The notes: generated from the letters alone by a model not told the origin. A stretch of 64,000 nt of DNA from Euphorbia lathyris (GCF_963576675.1 NC_088916.1:48299001-48363000), one strand, 5' to 3'; counted from the first letter of the stretch, positions 42,395-54,824 are shown. Made by a program: numbers and translations.

Positions 42395-45300
42395 ATGCAA
42401 CGCAAGACTTATGCAAATGTATTGCGCGCAGATCCTATTCCGGAAGAAGAAGTTGTTCCTGAAGTAGAAGATACTGACACCGATTCGGTTTCTAGTGACT
42501 CAAATCTTGAGGATTCAAGGCAGAAAAATCAAAACCTAATTTCAGATCCAGAATCCGATCGTGAAATTTCAATGCCAGGAGATCAAGGAGGAGATTCAAT
42601 CCTAGGTCACACAGATGATAGAGATCGGTTTGTGTTAGCATCAAACAATGAAAATCCTGGTTTGATTCTTGTTTCTACTCTCTTAAATGGAAATAATTAC
42701 ATCTCTTGGAAGAGGAGCATGATGCTTGCTCTTCATGCCAAACGCAAAACAAAATTTGTTTTGCAAGATGATTTAGAACCTTCTCCAGGTACTAAAGAGT
42801 ATGAAAATTGGGAGTATAATGATAGTCTGGTTTTCTCCTGGATTATAAACTCTCTTTCCAAGGATCTTGCTGAAACCTTTCTTTTTGCATCCTCTGCACG
42901 AGAATTGTGGAAAGAAATTGCCTCTGAATATGGAACTAGTAATGGTCCATTAATTTTTCAACTGAAAAGAGAAATTAATTCTGTTGTTCAAAGCAATTGC
43001 ACTGTTGTTGAATATTTTAACAAAATTAAATGATTTCGTGATGAATTGCGTGTTATTAGACCAATTCCGAATTGTACTTGTGGTGATATGAGGAAAATCA
43101 TTCAAGGAATTGAAGATGAAGATCAATTGATGCACTTTCTATCTGGATTAAATCCAGGTTATGAACATGTTGTTAACCAAGTCTTATTAATGGATCCTCT
43201 TCCTCCTGTTACCAAAGCACTTTCTATGCTTATGTGTATTGATAAGCAGCGAAATCTTGTTTCTGATTCTCATTCTGTGTTTGCTAATTCCGTTCAAACC
43301 TCTACTTCTAAATCACAGGGCAGCCGATCTAACAATTCTGGATCCAAACCTAATAATTCTAACAAGGCCAATTTGCACTGTGATTATTGTGACAGGGCTG
43401 GTCATGATAGGAAGTCTTGTTTCAGGCTTGTTGGGTACCCTGACTGGTACAAAGGACCACGCAAAATTGGTCCAGTGACAGCTGTGTCCGGAGCTTCTAA
43501 TTTTAAATCAGGTGGCTCGGGAGGTTCAGGTGGTTCAAATAAAGCTTGTTTTACAAAAGAACAACAACATCCACTTGAATTTGATCCAGATAGTGAAGAT
43601 GACATCGATCAAATGACTAAAATGAAACAAGGACTAATGAGTATGGTGCAACAGGAGGTTAACAAGCTTTTCAAAGGCAAGCAATCAGTGTCTTCTAATT
43701 CTCAACCAAATGAGTTTACAGCTTTTGCTGCTAGCTGTTCAGGTATTTCTTCAGCCTCTTTTCCACATACATGGATAATTGATTCTGGTGCAACCACGCA
43801 CATGAGTAACAATTTAACACAAATGAGTGATTTGATTCTTTTACCCAAGCCTAAGAAAGTTTTTCTACCTGATGGATCTATCCAGCATGTTACTCATATT
43901 GGTACAATGATCTTTCATGAGTTTTTGCAACTCAAGCATGTCTTATTTGTCCCAACTTTCCAGTACAATTTGTTATCTGTGGGCCGGTTGTTACAGGATC
44001 AGAACTTGCAAGTTTTGTTTTTGGTTGAATCTTGCATAATGCAGGACCACATCTCTAAGCGGATTGTTGCAGTTGGTGATTATCAAGACGGATTATACCA
44101 ATTTCGGAATGACACTTTGCAGTCCACCAAATTACAACAATTTCAGAATAATTGTTTTTCTGTTGTTTTGCATACTAAGCATATAGATTCTATGTTTACT
44201 GATGATATAGCCCTATGGCATAATCGTTTAGGTCATGCTTCAATTACCAAACTTACTCATTTGCACTCCTTTTCAAACACAACCTCCATTCAACCATGTA
44301 TTGTGTGTCATCAGGCTAAGCAAACTAGAAAGCCTTTTTGTACTAGTACTATAAATTCAATAAAACCTTTTGAATTGATTCATGTGGATTGTTGGGGGCC
44401 CTACAAACAAGCTACTTTGTAAGGTCATCGATTTATGTTAACTGTGGTTGATGATTTTACACGAGTTACTTGGACTCTTCTGTTTAAATCCAAAACTGAA
44501 GTACCCTCGTTGTTAGAACAGTTTCTTAAAATGGTTCATACACAGTTTGGTTTCTCAGTGGTTCGTGCAAGATAATGGAACAGAATTTTTAAGTGCTGCA
44601 ACACAGAATGTGTTTACTGCTCACGGTATTATTCATCAAAAGACATGTGTGTACACCCCACAACAAAATAGGGTTGTTGAACGCAAACACAGATCTTTGA
44701 CAGAGATCGCCCGATCTTTGTTGTTTCATGCTAATTTGCCAACTCTGTTTTGGGGAGAGTCCATGAGTCATGCTACTACTTTGGTAAATTGGCATCCTAC
44801 CAAAGTTCTAAATTGGAAAAGCCCTTATCAGGTGCTTTATAACAAGTTACCTGATTTCAGTTTGCTTAGAGTGTTTGGTTGCTTATGTTTTGCAACTAAC
44901 ACTAATCCAAATAAAACAAAATTTGATTCCAGGGCTTTTAAATGCATATATTTGGGAGGATCACTTGGTCAAAAGGGATACAAAGTCTATAATTTGGAGA
45001 CTCGTAGATTTTGTGTGTCCCGAGATGTTGTTTTTTTTATGAAAAAGACTTTCCTTTTCACAAAAACACTAATTCTTGTGATTTGCAGCATTTCTCTCCA
45101 ACAGGGCCAGCAGTTTTACCTGCTCTTATTCATGACACACCTATCTTGTCAATTTCCAACAATTCTAGCCCCTCTTCTTCAATCCATGTTACTAGTCCTT
45201 CCCATCCTCTACTTTCGACTGATGTCATTCCACAAACCAATGTTTTTGTCCCTCCTCCAACTCATACTGAGTCCCTTCCTATTTCTATTAATGAGAACCT

Positions 45301-47014
45301 TAATTCATCTCCTCAGGAAGAATTACCTTTAAACTCAGTAGCTACTTCTAATCAACCTCGAGGTCGCATAAGCAAGCCACCTTCTTGGCTCTATGACTAT
45401 ATCACCAACCAAGTTCAAACCCAGTCTCATTCTTTTCCTGATTCTCATTATGCTTTTCTTACAAATATTTTGAAAGTTTCTGAACCAACAAATTATCATG
45501 AAGCCAAACAAGATCCAAATTGGATTTCGGCTATGCATTAAGAACTTGCTGCTTTAGAAACCAATGATACATGGCTTATGGTTCCTTTACCTCCTGGTAA
45601 GAAGCCTATTTCCTCTAAATGGGTTTTCCGGATCAAGTATAATCCTGATGGTACCATCGATCGGTATAAGGCTCGGTTGGTTGCTCGAGGTTTTGATCAA
45701 CAATATGGCGTGGATTATTTCGACAGTTTCTCACCTGTTACTAAGGTTGTTACTGTTCGATTGTTTTTTGCTGTTGCAACTTCCAAACGGTGGCCCATTC
45801 ATCAGGTTGACATAAACAATGCTTATCTCCATGGATCTATTGATGAGGAGCTGTATATGCTACCTCCTGCTGGTTATACTAAAGGTAATCCTGGTGATGT
45901 TTGCAAGCTTTCTAAATCTCTCTATGGATTAAAGCAGGCTGGCCGACAGTGGAATAAAATGTTTACGGCGAAGTTGTTATCTATGGGTTTCAAGAAATCT
46001 ATTCATGACTATTGTCTTTTTACAAAGCAAGAAGGTTCAATATTTTTAATTCTCATCGTTTATGTCGATGACGTTTTAATTACTGGCAATTCAGAATCAA
46101 TGATTCTTCAGGTCAAGAAGGAGCTTCATTCCACATTTACCATTAAAGACATGGGCCAAGCAAAATATTTTCTTGGTGTTGAACTTGCACGATCTCAGGA
46201 TGGTATGTTTTTATCTCAATGCAAATATGTCCATGATTTGGTAAATGATGCTGGTCTTGCAAATGCTACTGTTGTTGCTAATCCTTTCCCTACTGGGGTT
46301 AAGCTTGATGATTTTTCTCCTTTATGTTCTGACCCTGAACAATATCGTCGACTTATTGGTCGGATGCTTTATCTGGGATTTACCAGACCTGATATTTCTT
46401 ACTCTACTCAACAACTGAGCCAATTTATGAGTGCTCCCATAGAACTTCACATGGAGGTTGCTTTACATGTGTTGAAATATTTGAAGTGTACATCCACTAA
46501 AGGGATTTTTTATTCAGTTCATAATGATTTTACTCTCACTGCTTATTGTGATAGCGATTGGGCTCGGTGTAATGAGACTCGTCGTTCCGTGACTGTCTAT
46601 TGTGTTTTTTTGGGCAATTCCTTGATTTCTTAGAAGTCTAAGAAACAGAGCACTGTTAGTAAATCTTCTGCAAAGTCTGAATACAGGGCCATGAGTATAA
46701 CTTCATGTGAGCTTAAATGGTTGAGTTATTTGATGAATGAATTTCAGTTGCAGGTCAAATTGTCCATCTCTTTGTTTTGTGACAATCAAGTGGCTATAAA
46801 TATTGCTGCCAATCCAGTTTATCACGAGCGGACAAAACATTTAGACATTGATTGTCATTATGTTCGAGAACATCTTGATTCTGGTTTTCTTCATACACCC
46901 TTTGTTGCTTCACAAAATCAGTTGGCTGATCTTTTAACCAAGCCTTTAACACACAAGGATATGTCTTCAGCATTGATCAAGATGGGAGTCATTCATCCAG
47001 GCCTTTCATCTTGA
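42395..47014 (+). pseudogene. Copia Gag-Pol polyprotein, six lesions
   Basis: Single-frame polyprotein starting MQRKTYANVLRADPIPEEE. Gag with GNNYISWKRSMMLALHAK and zinc knuckle CDYCDRAGHDRKSC (about 43378); protease WIIDSGATTHMSN (43770); GAG-pre-integrase ALWHNRLGHASI and CIVCHQAKQ; integrase with VVDDFTRVTW, QDNGTEFLSAA and NRVVERKHRSLTEIA; RT with QVDINNAYLHG, YGLKQAGRQW and YVDDVLITGNS; RNase H with AYCDSDWARC, FCDNQVAINIAANP and LADLLTKPL. In-frame stops at 43031, 44420, 45539 and 46631. Between about 44565 and 45040 the frame is shifted and then restored, the second time at a T8 run. Because of its single frame it belongs to the standard copia group rather than the Sireviruses. Confidence 0.95.
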
Positions 47015-47022
47015 GGGGGGAG

Positions 47023-47659
47023 TGTTAGATTTGTAAATAGAAAAGGCAAAAAGCATATTTAAGCCCCTGAACTTTACTTGTTTTAAGGATCAAGCCCTTG
47101 ATCAATTATTTTTCCACATTGAGCCCCTGATCATTGATTTTGTTATGGATTTGGCCCTTATTTAACTTTTCTGTCCAGTTTGGACTGGATACATCGTTAG
47201 GGCGATTCGGCTTGTTGACATGGACAAATAAAAAAAAAGAATTCATTGACTAGGAGAGATAAAAATTAAAAATTAAAACGAAATTATAGTAATTAATTTT
47301 CAGTATATTCCTTCCAAACTCGATTTTCTTCTCTCCCATTTTGTGATTTTCAACATTAAAATCGCCAAATAGATTTTCTTATCTCCTACACTCGACAAAA
47401 AAGTGAAATAAGGGCCAAAACCATAACAAAACCAATGTTCAGGGGCTCAATGTGGAAAAATAATTGATCAGGGGCTTGATCCTTAAAACAAGTAAAGTTC
47501 AGGGGCTTAAATATGCTTTTTGCCAATAGAAAATAAAAGAGTCTTAGCTGACATGACATTGAAATGTAATATAAATAGGACCCATGTGTAAAAGTTGATT
47601 AAGAAATATAAGACATCTTTTTCAATTTCTGGATTCTTTCTTCTTCCATGAAACTATGA
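47023..47659 (+). repeat. 3' LTR of the copia element, split by a MITE
   Basis: 47023-47044 and 47534-47659 together equal the 148 bp 5' LTR, with three substitutions. Confidence 0.9.
47045..47524. mobile_element. MULE MITE in the copia 3' LTR
   Basis: 480 bp, TIR beginning GGCAAAAAGCATATTTAAGC with AACAAGTAAAGTTCAGGGGC in inverted form at the other end, perfect 9 bp TSD AATAGAAAA (47036-47044 and 47525-47533). Its arms share the words CCCTGAACTT with the GGCTTAATACATC family. Confidence 0.95.
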
Positions 47660-49660
47660 CCCTTAATAAATGAAATAATTTTTTTTTTCTTCAGTTACTT
47701 TTCTCCTGGATTGTTGTATATATAGTTGAATATAGGTTAATTTTTTCTTTCTTTGTGGATCGAATTGTTCCGATCAAAATTGATCAAACAACTTTTAAAG
47801 AGAAAATGAGTAATTTAAATTTCCAATATAATAATGATGATTTTCTGAAGCTTTTAGCGTCAATTTAAAATGTCATAATCTAATTATTTTGCTACTTGAT
47901 TTCAAAAAAAAAAAAATGTTTTGCTACTCCACACATTTTAGAATCATATTTTATTTCTGAGTCGCATAACATTATCATTGGTAGTTGTATAATACGAGAG
48001 CCCCAACAATTTTGGACAGCATGTTTACAAAGACAGTCTCTGATTGATCCACTATTGCAATGATTTTCTGATTGTAGTTCCTGATGCATTCATTTTTGGC
48101 AAAATGAAAATATAAAAAAATTAAATTAGCAGGAGATGAGAGACTTTTCTGATATTGGAACAACTTTATTCTATTTTCTTTAACTTTTTGTGATTAAAGT
48201 GACGACTCTAGCTTTATGTACAAATAATGTTCCTTATACATTTTAACATTTGTTTGTGTTAATAATTGAGGTATCATATCCTTCAAGATAACATATATAG
48301 TGGTAATTTTGCTTTTTATATGCCCTACTTTACTTCTGTCTTCTGTCGGTGGCATCCAATATTTGAAATAAATAAATATCAAGAAACAAATTGAATTTAA
48401 ATTTAAATTAATAGTGAAGGTGTTGAATAATAGTTTTCTATAGTTTTTTATTGTTATTTCTAATCCTATCTATTTGCAAAGGGTGTGTAACACATGTCCA
48501 TTATATCATTTTACAATAATGTTGACAAGTTAAGTCAATTTTGGACATCAATTTTTTTAAAAATTAACATAGATAATTTGTTTCGGTATTCTTCACAAGT
48601 TGTGATGAGGGCATCAAGTCGATCGTATACATGGAAACGAGTTGTGGGAGAAGCGAGCCAAAGGAGTGACACACTACATGGATGAGAAGATGATTCATGT
48701 TAAAAGCTAATCGGTTTGATTTCAGAAGAAATCCATACCCCATGTAGACTTTAAAAATGTCACTATTTAGTTTCAGAATAAAGCTCACACGCCGTGCCGT
48801 GTGGACTTTTTGAAAAGGGCATACAAATCTATCATTCCTCTTTCTCCTAATTACAAATTTGACACTCTTTATTTACAACTCCTACCTTCAGCTTATTTAC
48901 AAGCTTGTCACCTCTTACAATTATCCAATTTTATCCTTTAACCGTATCTCTTTAATTATTTATGTAATAGGCTTTTATGTAATTGTAACTATTAGATTAG
49001 AAGATGATATAAGTTAAACTCTTTCTTATAATGAATTAACTTTTATCAATCAATACAAATTTATCTCTTTAAGAGTTTGTTTTAGGATTCATCCCTCTTA
49101 ACAATGAGGATTTTTAATTCATATGAGTTTAGCTTGTGAATTTTGGGGGTTTCACGACTCCTTCAAATTTAACTTGAGAATATCTTTGGTAGTTTATGAT
49201 TGAAAACTATCACCACAAATCCAATCCGTATCAAGTTGTATATCAATTGGTTTAGAAAAAAAGGTGCGTTTTTTTTTTTTTTTTTTTTTTTTGCGATTTA
49301 AAAATGTATTTGGAGATGCATTGCTTTTAAACTTGTCAAAAATATATTTAGATTATAATTTTTTTAGTCAAACATGTACAAAACACGAGATAATTTTATT
49401 ATTATTTTTTTCAAATATATTACCGAAGACTGATAACATGATGGAAATATGAAGTGAAAATAACATGTAAGATTCACTAAGGAGAAAGCTCCACTAATAA
49501 TGTTTTAAATTGACTTAACTTATCAATATTACTGTTTATGATGTTAAATGCAAACTTGCTCTTGATCGGCAAATATATTAACATTTTAGCACCTTATAAA
49601 ATATAAAATAAAAGGATACATATATCAAATCATATATCATAATTAGGTATCGAACTACAG
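47660..49660. other. AT-rich non-coding stretch
   Basis: No gene, repeat family or TIR pair recognised. A T25-type homopolymer occurs near 49267-49292. Short frames at 47892, 48494 and 49264 lack any recognisable motif. Confidence 0.5.
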
Positions 49661-49914
49661 TGCCCCGGCTGGCTCCTCGACACCTTGAATCCTTCGAGTG
49701 TCGTCTCTATGCGGGGAGCGGTCCCTGTGAATACTCCGACGATCAAGAAAGTTAGTTGCTCTAGGAATTCTGTAAGCATATATTCGAAGAACTAAAATGT
49801 ATATATCGCCCTCATACCTCGATTCTCTGCGTGTATTTATAGGCCTCTATTAGTGGGTTTGGGCCTCAATCTGTGCTCTAGTGGGCTTAAGGGTCTGTTT
49901 CACATACCTTATCA
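49661..49914 (-). repeat. 3' LTR of the Tat-like element
   Basis: On the minus strand it starts TGATAAGGTATGTGAAAC, has the TATA box CCTATAAATACACG (plus positions about 49835-49848), then ATCGTCGGAGTATTCACAGG and GGACCGCTCCCCGCA, ending about GCCGGGGCA. About 254 bp. The outer border is an estimate because there is no second LTR to compare. Confidence 0.6.
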
Positions 49915-49940
49915 AGTAGTCTCCCCCCCCCCCGCGGGGT
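49915..49940 (-). other. Polypurine tract of the Tat-like element
   Basis: On the minus strand a run of twelve or thirteen G followed by AGACTACT directly precedes the LTR start TGATAAGG. Confidence 0.6.
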
Positions 49941-50157
49941 CGCTGCCCGAGTATTTCATGTGAGGTGTCAAAAAATGTCGGGTGTCTCTTGGGCTTTGCG
50001 AAACGCGTACGTTTTGTTCATCCGAGCGTAAGAAAACCTATTGGCCTTCCATGCGTGCGCCTCTGTTTTGCTTTAGTATTAAATGCTTGCTATAAATGCC
50101 CAACTACACGCGCCGCCACTTGCCTCGATTGAAATGTTGTGCAGATTCCTTTTTACC

Positions 50158-50168
50158 CTGATATAAAG
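50158..50168 (+). promoter_or_regulatory. TATA box for the antisense gene
   Basis: CTGATATAAAGGGTGGGAGA lies 260 bp upstream of the ATG at 50423, on the strand opposite to the retrotransposon transcript. A start near 50190 would give a leader of about 230 nt. Confidence 0.45.
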
Positions 50169-50422
50169 GGTGGGAGAGAGATTCATGCCCATTTTTCTTG
50201 CTCTTTGCGTTTTCCGTTTTGGTGCTTCCCTGCTCTCTTTATCATTGCTCATCGCCCTTTTTATCCATGCTCTCGTTTGCCACCACCTGGAGTTGCTGTC
50301 GGTCGGTTTTCGGCGTGCGTTGGTGTGAGGAGTCCTTTTTTGACCATCGTTGCTCAGAACGAGGTCAGTAACTCGCCATATTCCCTTCATTTTTCTTTTG
50401 TTTAATTTTGGGGCTGAGGATT

Positions 50423-53023
50423 ATGTCAGAAGGTTCTTCCCGAGGAGCCTTAAAACGATTGCCACCTGTGATCCCGGGTGATTTCGTCCTTCGAGACGCT
50501 TCGCGCAATCGGTCGTCGAAGCGTAAGAGGCAAATAGAGTTGGAGGGTGAGAGCAGTTCTCATCAAGGGAAAAAGATAAAAAAAAAACTGATGACCTCTG
50601 GTGCCACGTGCCAATCCTAGTGTAGCACGCCCGATTGGTGGTGTTGCGGCGGGTATCGACGAGGTGATCGTCGAGGTGCCAGACGGTCTTATAAAAGAGG
50701 GTGAAACCCTTGGGACCTTATACGAACGAATGAGGGCCAAGGTGTGGTCAAGGTTGCTCAATGTCGCGGGGTCTGACGGTAATCGTTTTGGAAAATCCCA
50801 GCGACCAAAAAGGTCGGATAGCTATGCGATCGAGGATGCACATAGCATTATATTGTCCGAGGACTTGGCTTCTCTTTCAGTGGCCTATTGGATAGGGGAG
50901 CCTTACGAGCTAATCGCGCTTCGCGAGGAGGACCACGCTTGCCATGTAGGTGAAGCCAATGAGCTCGTCGTGTATGAGGAGCAACTAGAATCGGGAATGC
51001 GACTGCCCTTGTTGCCGTTTTTTGTTGAAGTGATGAAGGAGTATGACCTGTGCCCTAGTCAGATCCACCCGAATGGGTGGAGGATGCTGGTGGCCTTCTA
51101 CTCGCTATGTAGATCAGCCGGTTATCGAGCAACTGGTCTTGTCTTTCACCAGTTCTTCTGTCCGAACAAAGGTCCGCGCTCACAGTATGTGACGTTCTCC
51201 CATCAGAAGTTTAAAGTGCTTTGGTGGGCTTCAAGATAAGATCCAGGAGTGGCGGCACCGTTATTTTTTGGTTCGCAAGTTGGATGGCGTTTTCCCTTTT
51301 CAGGTGGTCTGAAATGAGGATCCCATGGATTTCAGCCGGTGGTTGGTTCCCCGGGAGATGCTAGAGCTGGAGGAGCAGCTGGTGACGTACTTGAAGGGCC
51401 TTCCTTGTGATAAGGATCGCAAGCAGGACGTCGATCAACTGATTAGGCATTTTTTGGCTTCCAGGTACTACATTTGGAATCAATGGAGGATGGCTCAGCT
51501 ATCGGGGTGGTCTACGGCCGATTTTGAGCGATGGAAGAGAGGGTACCGATTCACCAAGGGGGAGTTGGCCGAATTAGTGTCTATTACCATGAATGTGAAC
51601 ATCGTAGGTGAGGCATCAGGGGATTTTCGGGTAGCTTTGAATTTTTTGGATTTTTTTGTTTCCTAACTATTTGCTCGTTGTTTTGTAGGTGTTGGAGATC
51701 TGAGGGTCAGTATGGATTTTGACATGAACGAGTTTCGCATCGGATTGACGACTCCTGCCGAGGCCTTCGAGGGGATGTCAGCCTCGTTAGCCTTCTTTAC
51801 TTCTCTAGAAGATGCGAACTAAGTGGTTCAGAGCATGGGCGGGGTGATCGGTGCTTCTGAGGATGTAGAAGTCGATCTTACCATTCCTCTTGCGAGACTG
51901 TTGGTGAACTCGTGCATCAAAGAGGTTGCCGAGTGGGCTGAAGTTTCCTTGATTGTGATGGAGAATGTGGAGGGGAGGTCGGAGCGATCAAGTCGTAGGA
52001 AACGGAGAGCAATCCGCGAGGAGAAACTGAAGGTGGTGGAGGGTGCTGGATGCGAGACGGAGAAAGCTGAAGCCGAGGGAGAAAAGGGTGAGAGTTCGAA
52101 ACGAACTCGTACTGAAGTGGAGGCTGAGTTTACTGAGGATTTAGTGGATCGGCTTGGTGATCATCCGGACCTAATATCGAGAATGGATTCCAAAGTGGCA
52201 AGGTATATTGACTTTATCCAGAAACTGCCGGTTGATGCGGATATAATGAGTTCCGATCTCCCACGGGCGCTTGCTAGGATAGCGAAGATTCCTGGGGAGT
52301 CGAAGCGAATGGCTGATGTGTCAAAGATTGACTTTAGGCTGGAGGTGCTGTTTGCCTTTGGAGTGGTAAGATCCCTGTCTTTGTTTGGTTTGATTTCTAC
52401 TTTGTTTTGACTTCCTACGTTGCTTGCAGGCGATTACTAATTCGAACCGCATATTCGACATGTGTGTGAATGATGAAACTGCCTTTCATTCAATGGAGGA
52501 TGGGCTGTGGAACACCGTTGCTGACCTGGAGAAAGCGAATGCGAGGATCATGGAGTCCAGCAAAACTCTAGATGCGCAGTCCGCTGAACTGGCCCGTTTG
52601 CGCGATCGGCTTAGCTTAGAGAGAGGGGAGAGAGAGAACTTGAAGTAGAAAGTGGATGAGGATTTGAAGGAGCTTCATCGCCGCGAGTTCCTGCTGAAAA
52701 ATGCTGTCCGCTGGGTGCGACAGGTTAAAAAGGCCCTGGTTGAGAAGAAAACGCAAATGGCTGCTGTGAGCAAAGAGAGGTCGGACTTACTGGTAGAGAA
52801 GGAGAGGCTCGAGCGAGAATTCGAGGTAGCTTATAAAGAGGCTTCCGATCTTCAAGCCTTCGCTGCGAAGCGAGAAGAGAACCTTGTGAAGCTGGACCAG
52901 ATGATGGTCATTACCGCAGCGCATGACGCTGGTTTTGCTGTTCCGCCAGAAGTGGTGTTCGCACCGAAGATCTATGACCGCGGGGAGCAGTCGAAGGCCG
53001 TTGAGTTTTGCGAACGCTTCTAG
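50423..53023 (+). pseudogene. Antisense gene of the Tat element, Transposase_28-like, three exons
   Basis: Starts MSEGSSRGALKRL with a basic stretch (SSKRKRQ, KKIKKK). After a frameshift near 50600 comes the Transposase_28-type (putative gypsy-type transposon) core: YEEQLESGMRLPLLPFFVEV, CPSQIHPNGWRMLVAFYSLC and the WWASR/KDKIQEWRHRYF junction, where another frameshift near 51222 occurs. Introns 51608-51688 and 52366-52429 are GT-AG and keep phase. The C-terminal third (51830-53023) is charged, with NLS-like SSRRKRRAIREEK and a long coiled coil (LARLRDRLSLERGEREN onward). In-frame stops at about 51309, 51820 and 52646. Function unknown. It sits antisense between pol and the 3' LTR, as do accessory genes in other Tat elements such as Grande. 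Confidence 0.75.
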
Positions 53024-53250
53024 AATAAGAAATAGCTAGTTTGTTTAGGCTAGCTTTGTTGTAATCATAACTCGTACTTTTGCGAATCTTTTGTTAGATT
53101 ATGGAATGCTTATTTTCCATTTTGCTATGATGGCCAGATATTTGATTTGATTGTTGCTTTTTTGTGCTGTCTTTCATGTCGTGTCATTGTTGTGCTATAA
53201 ATGGGTTCCGTCTTTCATCTTAAAGTCAAAATATTTTATGTGATATACTT

Positions 53251-53795
53251 GTGTTGTTGCTTGTGATGTCTCTCCGCGATATTATCGATCCTGCGAAGGT
53301 CCTCAAAGTGCAGCAAGCTATTTCGGCGATGCCCCATCCTTATGTTTATTACTCGCCTCCGGTTTTAGATTACGCGAGCGAGAGAAAATCTCAATACGCA
53401 TCCCCGGTCTGGATGAGTCGGGGAGAGAGCTCCAAAACCCGTGTTTTGGAAAGTGAAAATTCTGTGTCGTATACTAGCTCTGCAACCGATTTGTGTGACG
53501 TCGTGGTTAGCGCTTTGTCTACCACAGACAAAGGTGCTTGGTATCAGAAGGGGATCGGCTTCGTTGAGTCGGTGAAGCCTTGTAGTGTTGTGTTTTTGGA
53601 GTTTGCCAGGTAGGGCGTGGTAGGGCCTATTCCGATGGATCCGAGCCATCGGGTGACTCATGTGGGCAAGGCATGCTTATACCATAGGCAGAATGGGCAT
53701 AATACGGATGAGTGTTGTGACTAGCGATCGATGCATCAAGCCTTCATAGATGATGAAGCCATTCCAAATCCGGACTATGTTGCGTATCACTAAGA
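53251..53795 (+). pseudogene. Second antisense ORF with a Gag-like zinc knuckle
   Basis: Reads MSLRDIIDPAKVLKVQQ onward for about 115 codons to a TAG at 53611, then continues in frame to CLYHRQNGHNTDEC, a CX2HX4HX4C variant of the retroviral-type knuckle common in gypsy Gag, followed by FIDDEAIPNPDYVAYH and a stop. It could be a captured gag fragment or the C-terminal module of an antisense accessory protein. Two in-frame stops. There is no intron link to the preceding gene that I can prove. Confidence 0.5.
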
Positions 53796-54069
53796 AAGTA
53801 TTTTGTTTAACTGTTTTGTTGGTCGATTTGTACCTGTCAAACATATTGTCTTATGTATGCGGGCGAGCATCATGCTGTTGTGATTGGTTTGAAGCGTTGT
53901 AATGCTTTTTTCGGTATTTTCCTGTGTTGTTAAGTGGGGGAGATTCCCGCCTTTATCGAATGGGAATCGGTTTTTGAATTTTTGGGCTCGTGAACTGAAA
54001 AAATAACCGTGTAATTTATAATAACTGCTCCCGAAGTGCGAGCAGTCCAGATGATAGTTCGCAGATAAT
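53796..54069. other. Spacer before the 80 bp array
   Basis: Plus-strand 3' flank of the antisense genes; no gene. Confidence 0.5.
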
Positions 54070-54780
54070 AATATGTGAGTAGCTCATATGGGAGCTCGCA
54101 TGTTCATAATTGATAATAACATGTGGTTATTAAATTATAATTCGTTTGAGATATGTGGGTAGCTCATACAGGAGCTCGCAAGTTTATAATTGATAATAAC
54201 ATGTGGTTATCAAATTATAATTTGTTTAAGATATGCGAGTAGCTCATATGGGAGCTCGCAAGTTTTATAATTGATAATAACATGTGGTTATTAAATTATG
54301 ATCCGTTTGAGATATGTGAGTATCTCATATGGGAGCTCACAAGTTTTATAATTGATAATAACATGTGGTTATTAAATTATAATCCGTTTGAGATATGCGA
54401 GTAGCTCATATGGGAGCTCGCAAGTTTTATAATTGATAATAACATGTGGTTATTAAATTATAATCCGTTTGAGATATGTGAGTAGCTCATATGGGAGCTT
54501 GCAAGTTTTATAATTGATAATAACATGTGGTTATTAAATTATAATCCGTTTGAGATATGCGAGTAGCTCATATGGGAGCTCACAAGTCTATAATTGATAA
54601 TAACATGTGGTTATTAAATTATAATGTGAATAGCTCATATGGGAGCTTGCGAGTTCATAATTGATAATAATATGTGGTTATTAAATTATAATCCGTTTGA
54701 GATATGCGAGTAGCTCAGATGAGAGCTCGTAAGGCTATAATTGATAATAACATGTGGTTATTAAATTATAATTGCAGGTC
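54070..54780. repeat. 80-81 bp tandem array, about 9 copies, with two hairpins per unit
   Basis: Each unit contains GCGAGTAGCTCATATGGGAG with CTCGC (an imperfect inverted repeat) and AATAACATGTGGTTATT (6 bp stem, 5-base loop). Unit starts (AGCTCATATG) fall at about 54081, 54161, 54241, 54322 and 54403. One copy near 54600 is shortened. Located between the pol stop and the antisense genes of the Tat element. Confidence 0.95.
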
Positions 54781-54824
54781 GAAGCTTTCGTCTTTTATTA
54801 ATAAGAAATGATGAAGTTGACAAA

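Larger units (their letters stand above)
42209..47659 (+). mobile_element. Ty1/copia element with short LTRs, nearly complete
   Basis: 148 bp LTRs (42209-42356; 47023-47044 plus 47534-47659) differing at three positions, PBS TGGTATCAGAGC right after the 5' LTR, PPT TTGAGGGGGGAG before the 3' LTR. One gag-pol frame with stops. A MITE sits in the 3' LTR. No target duplication could be recognised at the outer ends. Length without the MITE is about 5.0 kb, normal for copia. Confidence 0.95.

Noticed and set aside
48494..48788. Short frames on both strands as genes
   Set aside because: No motif, no splice or promoter support, AT-rich context.
54070..54780. CRISPR-like direct repeats
   Set aside because: The 80-81 bp units are contiguous with no unique spacers and lie inside a gypsy element of a plant genome; this is an ordinary tandem array.
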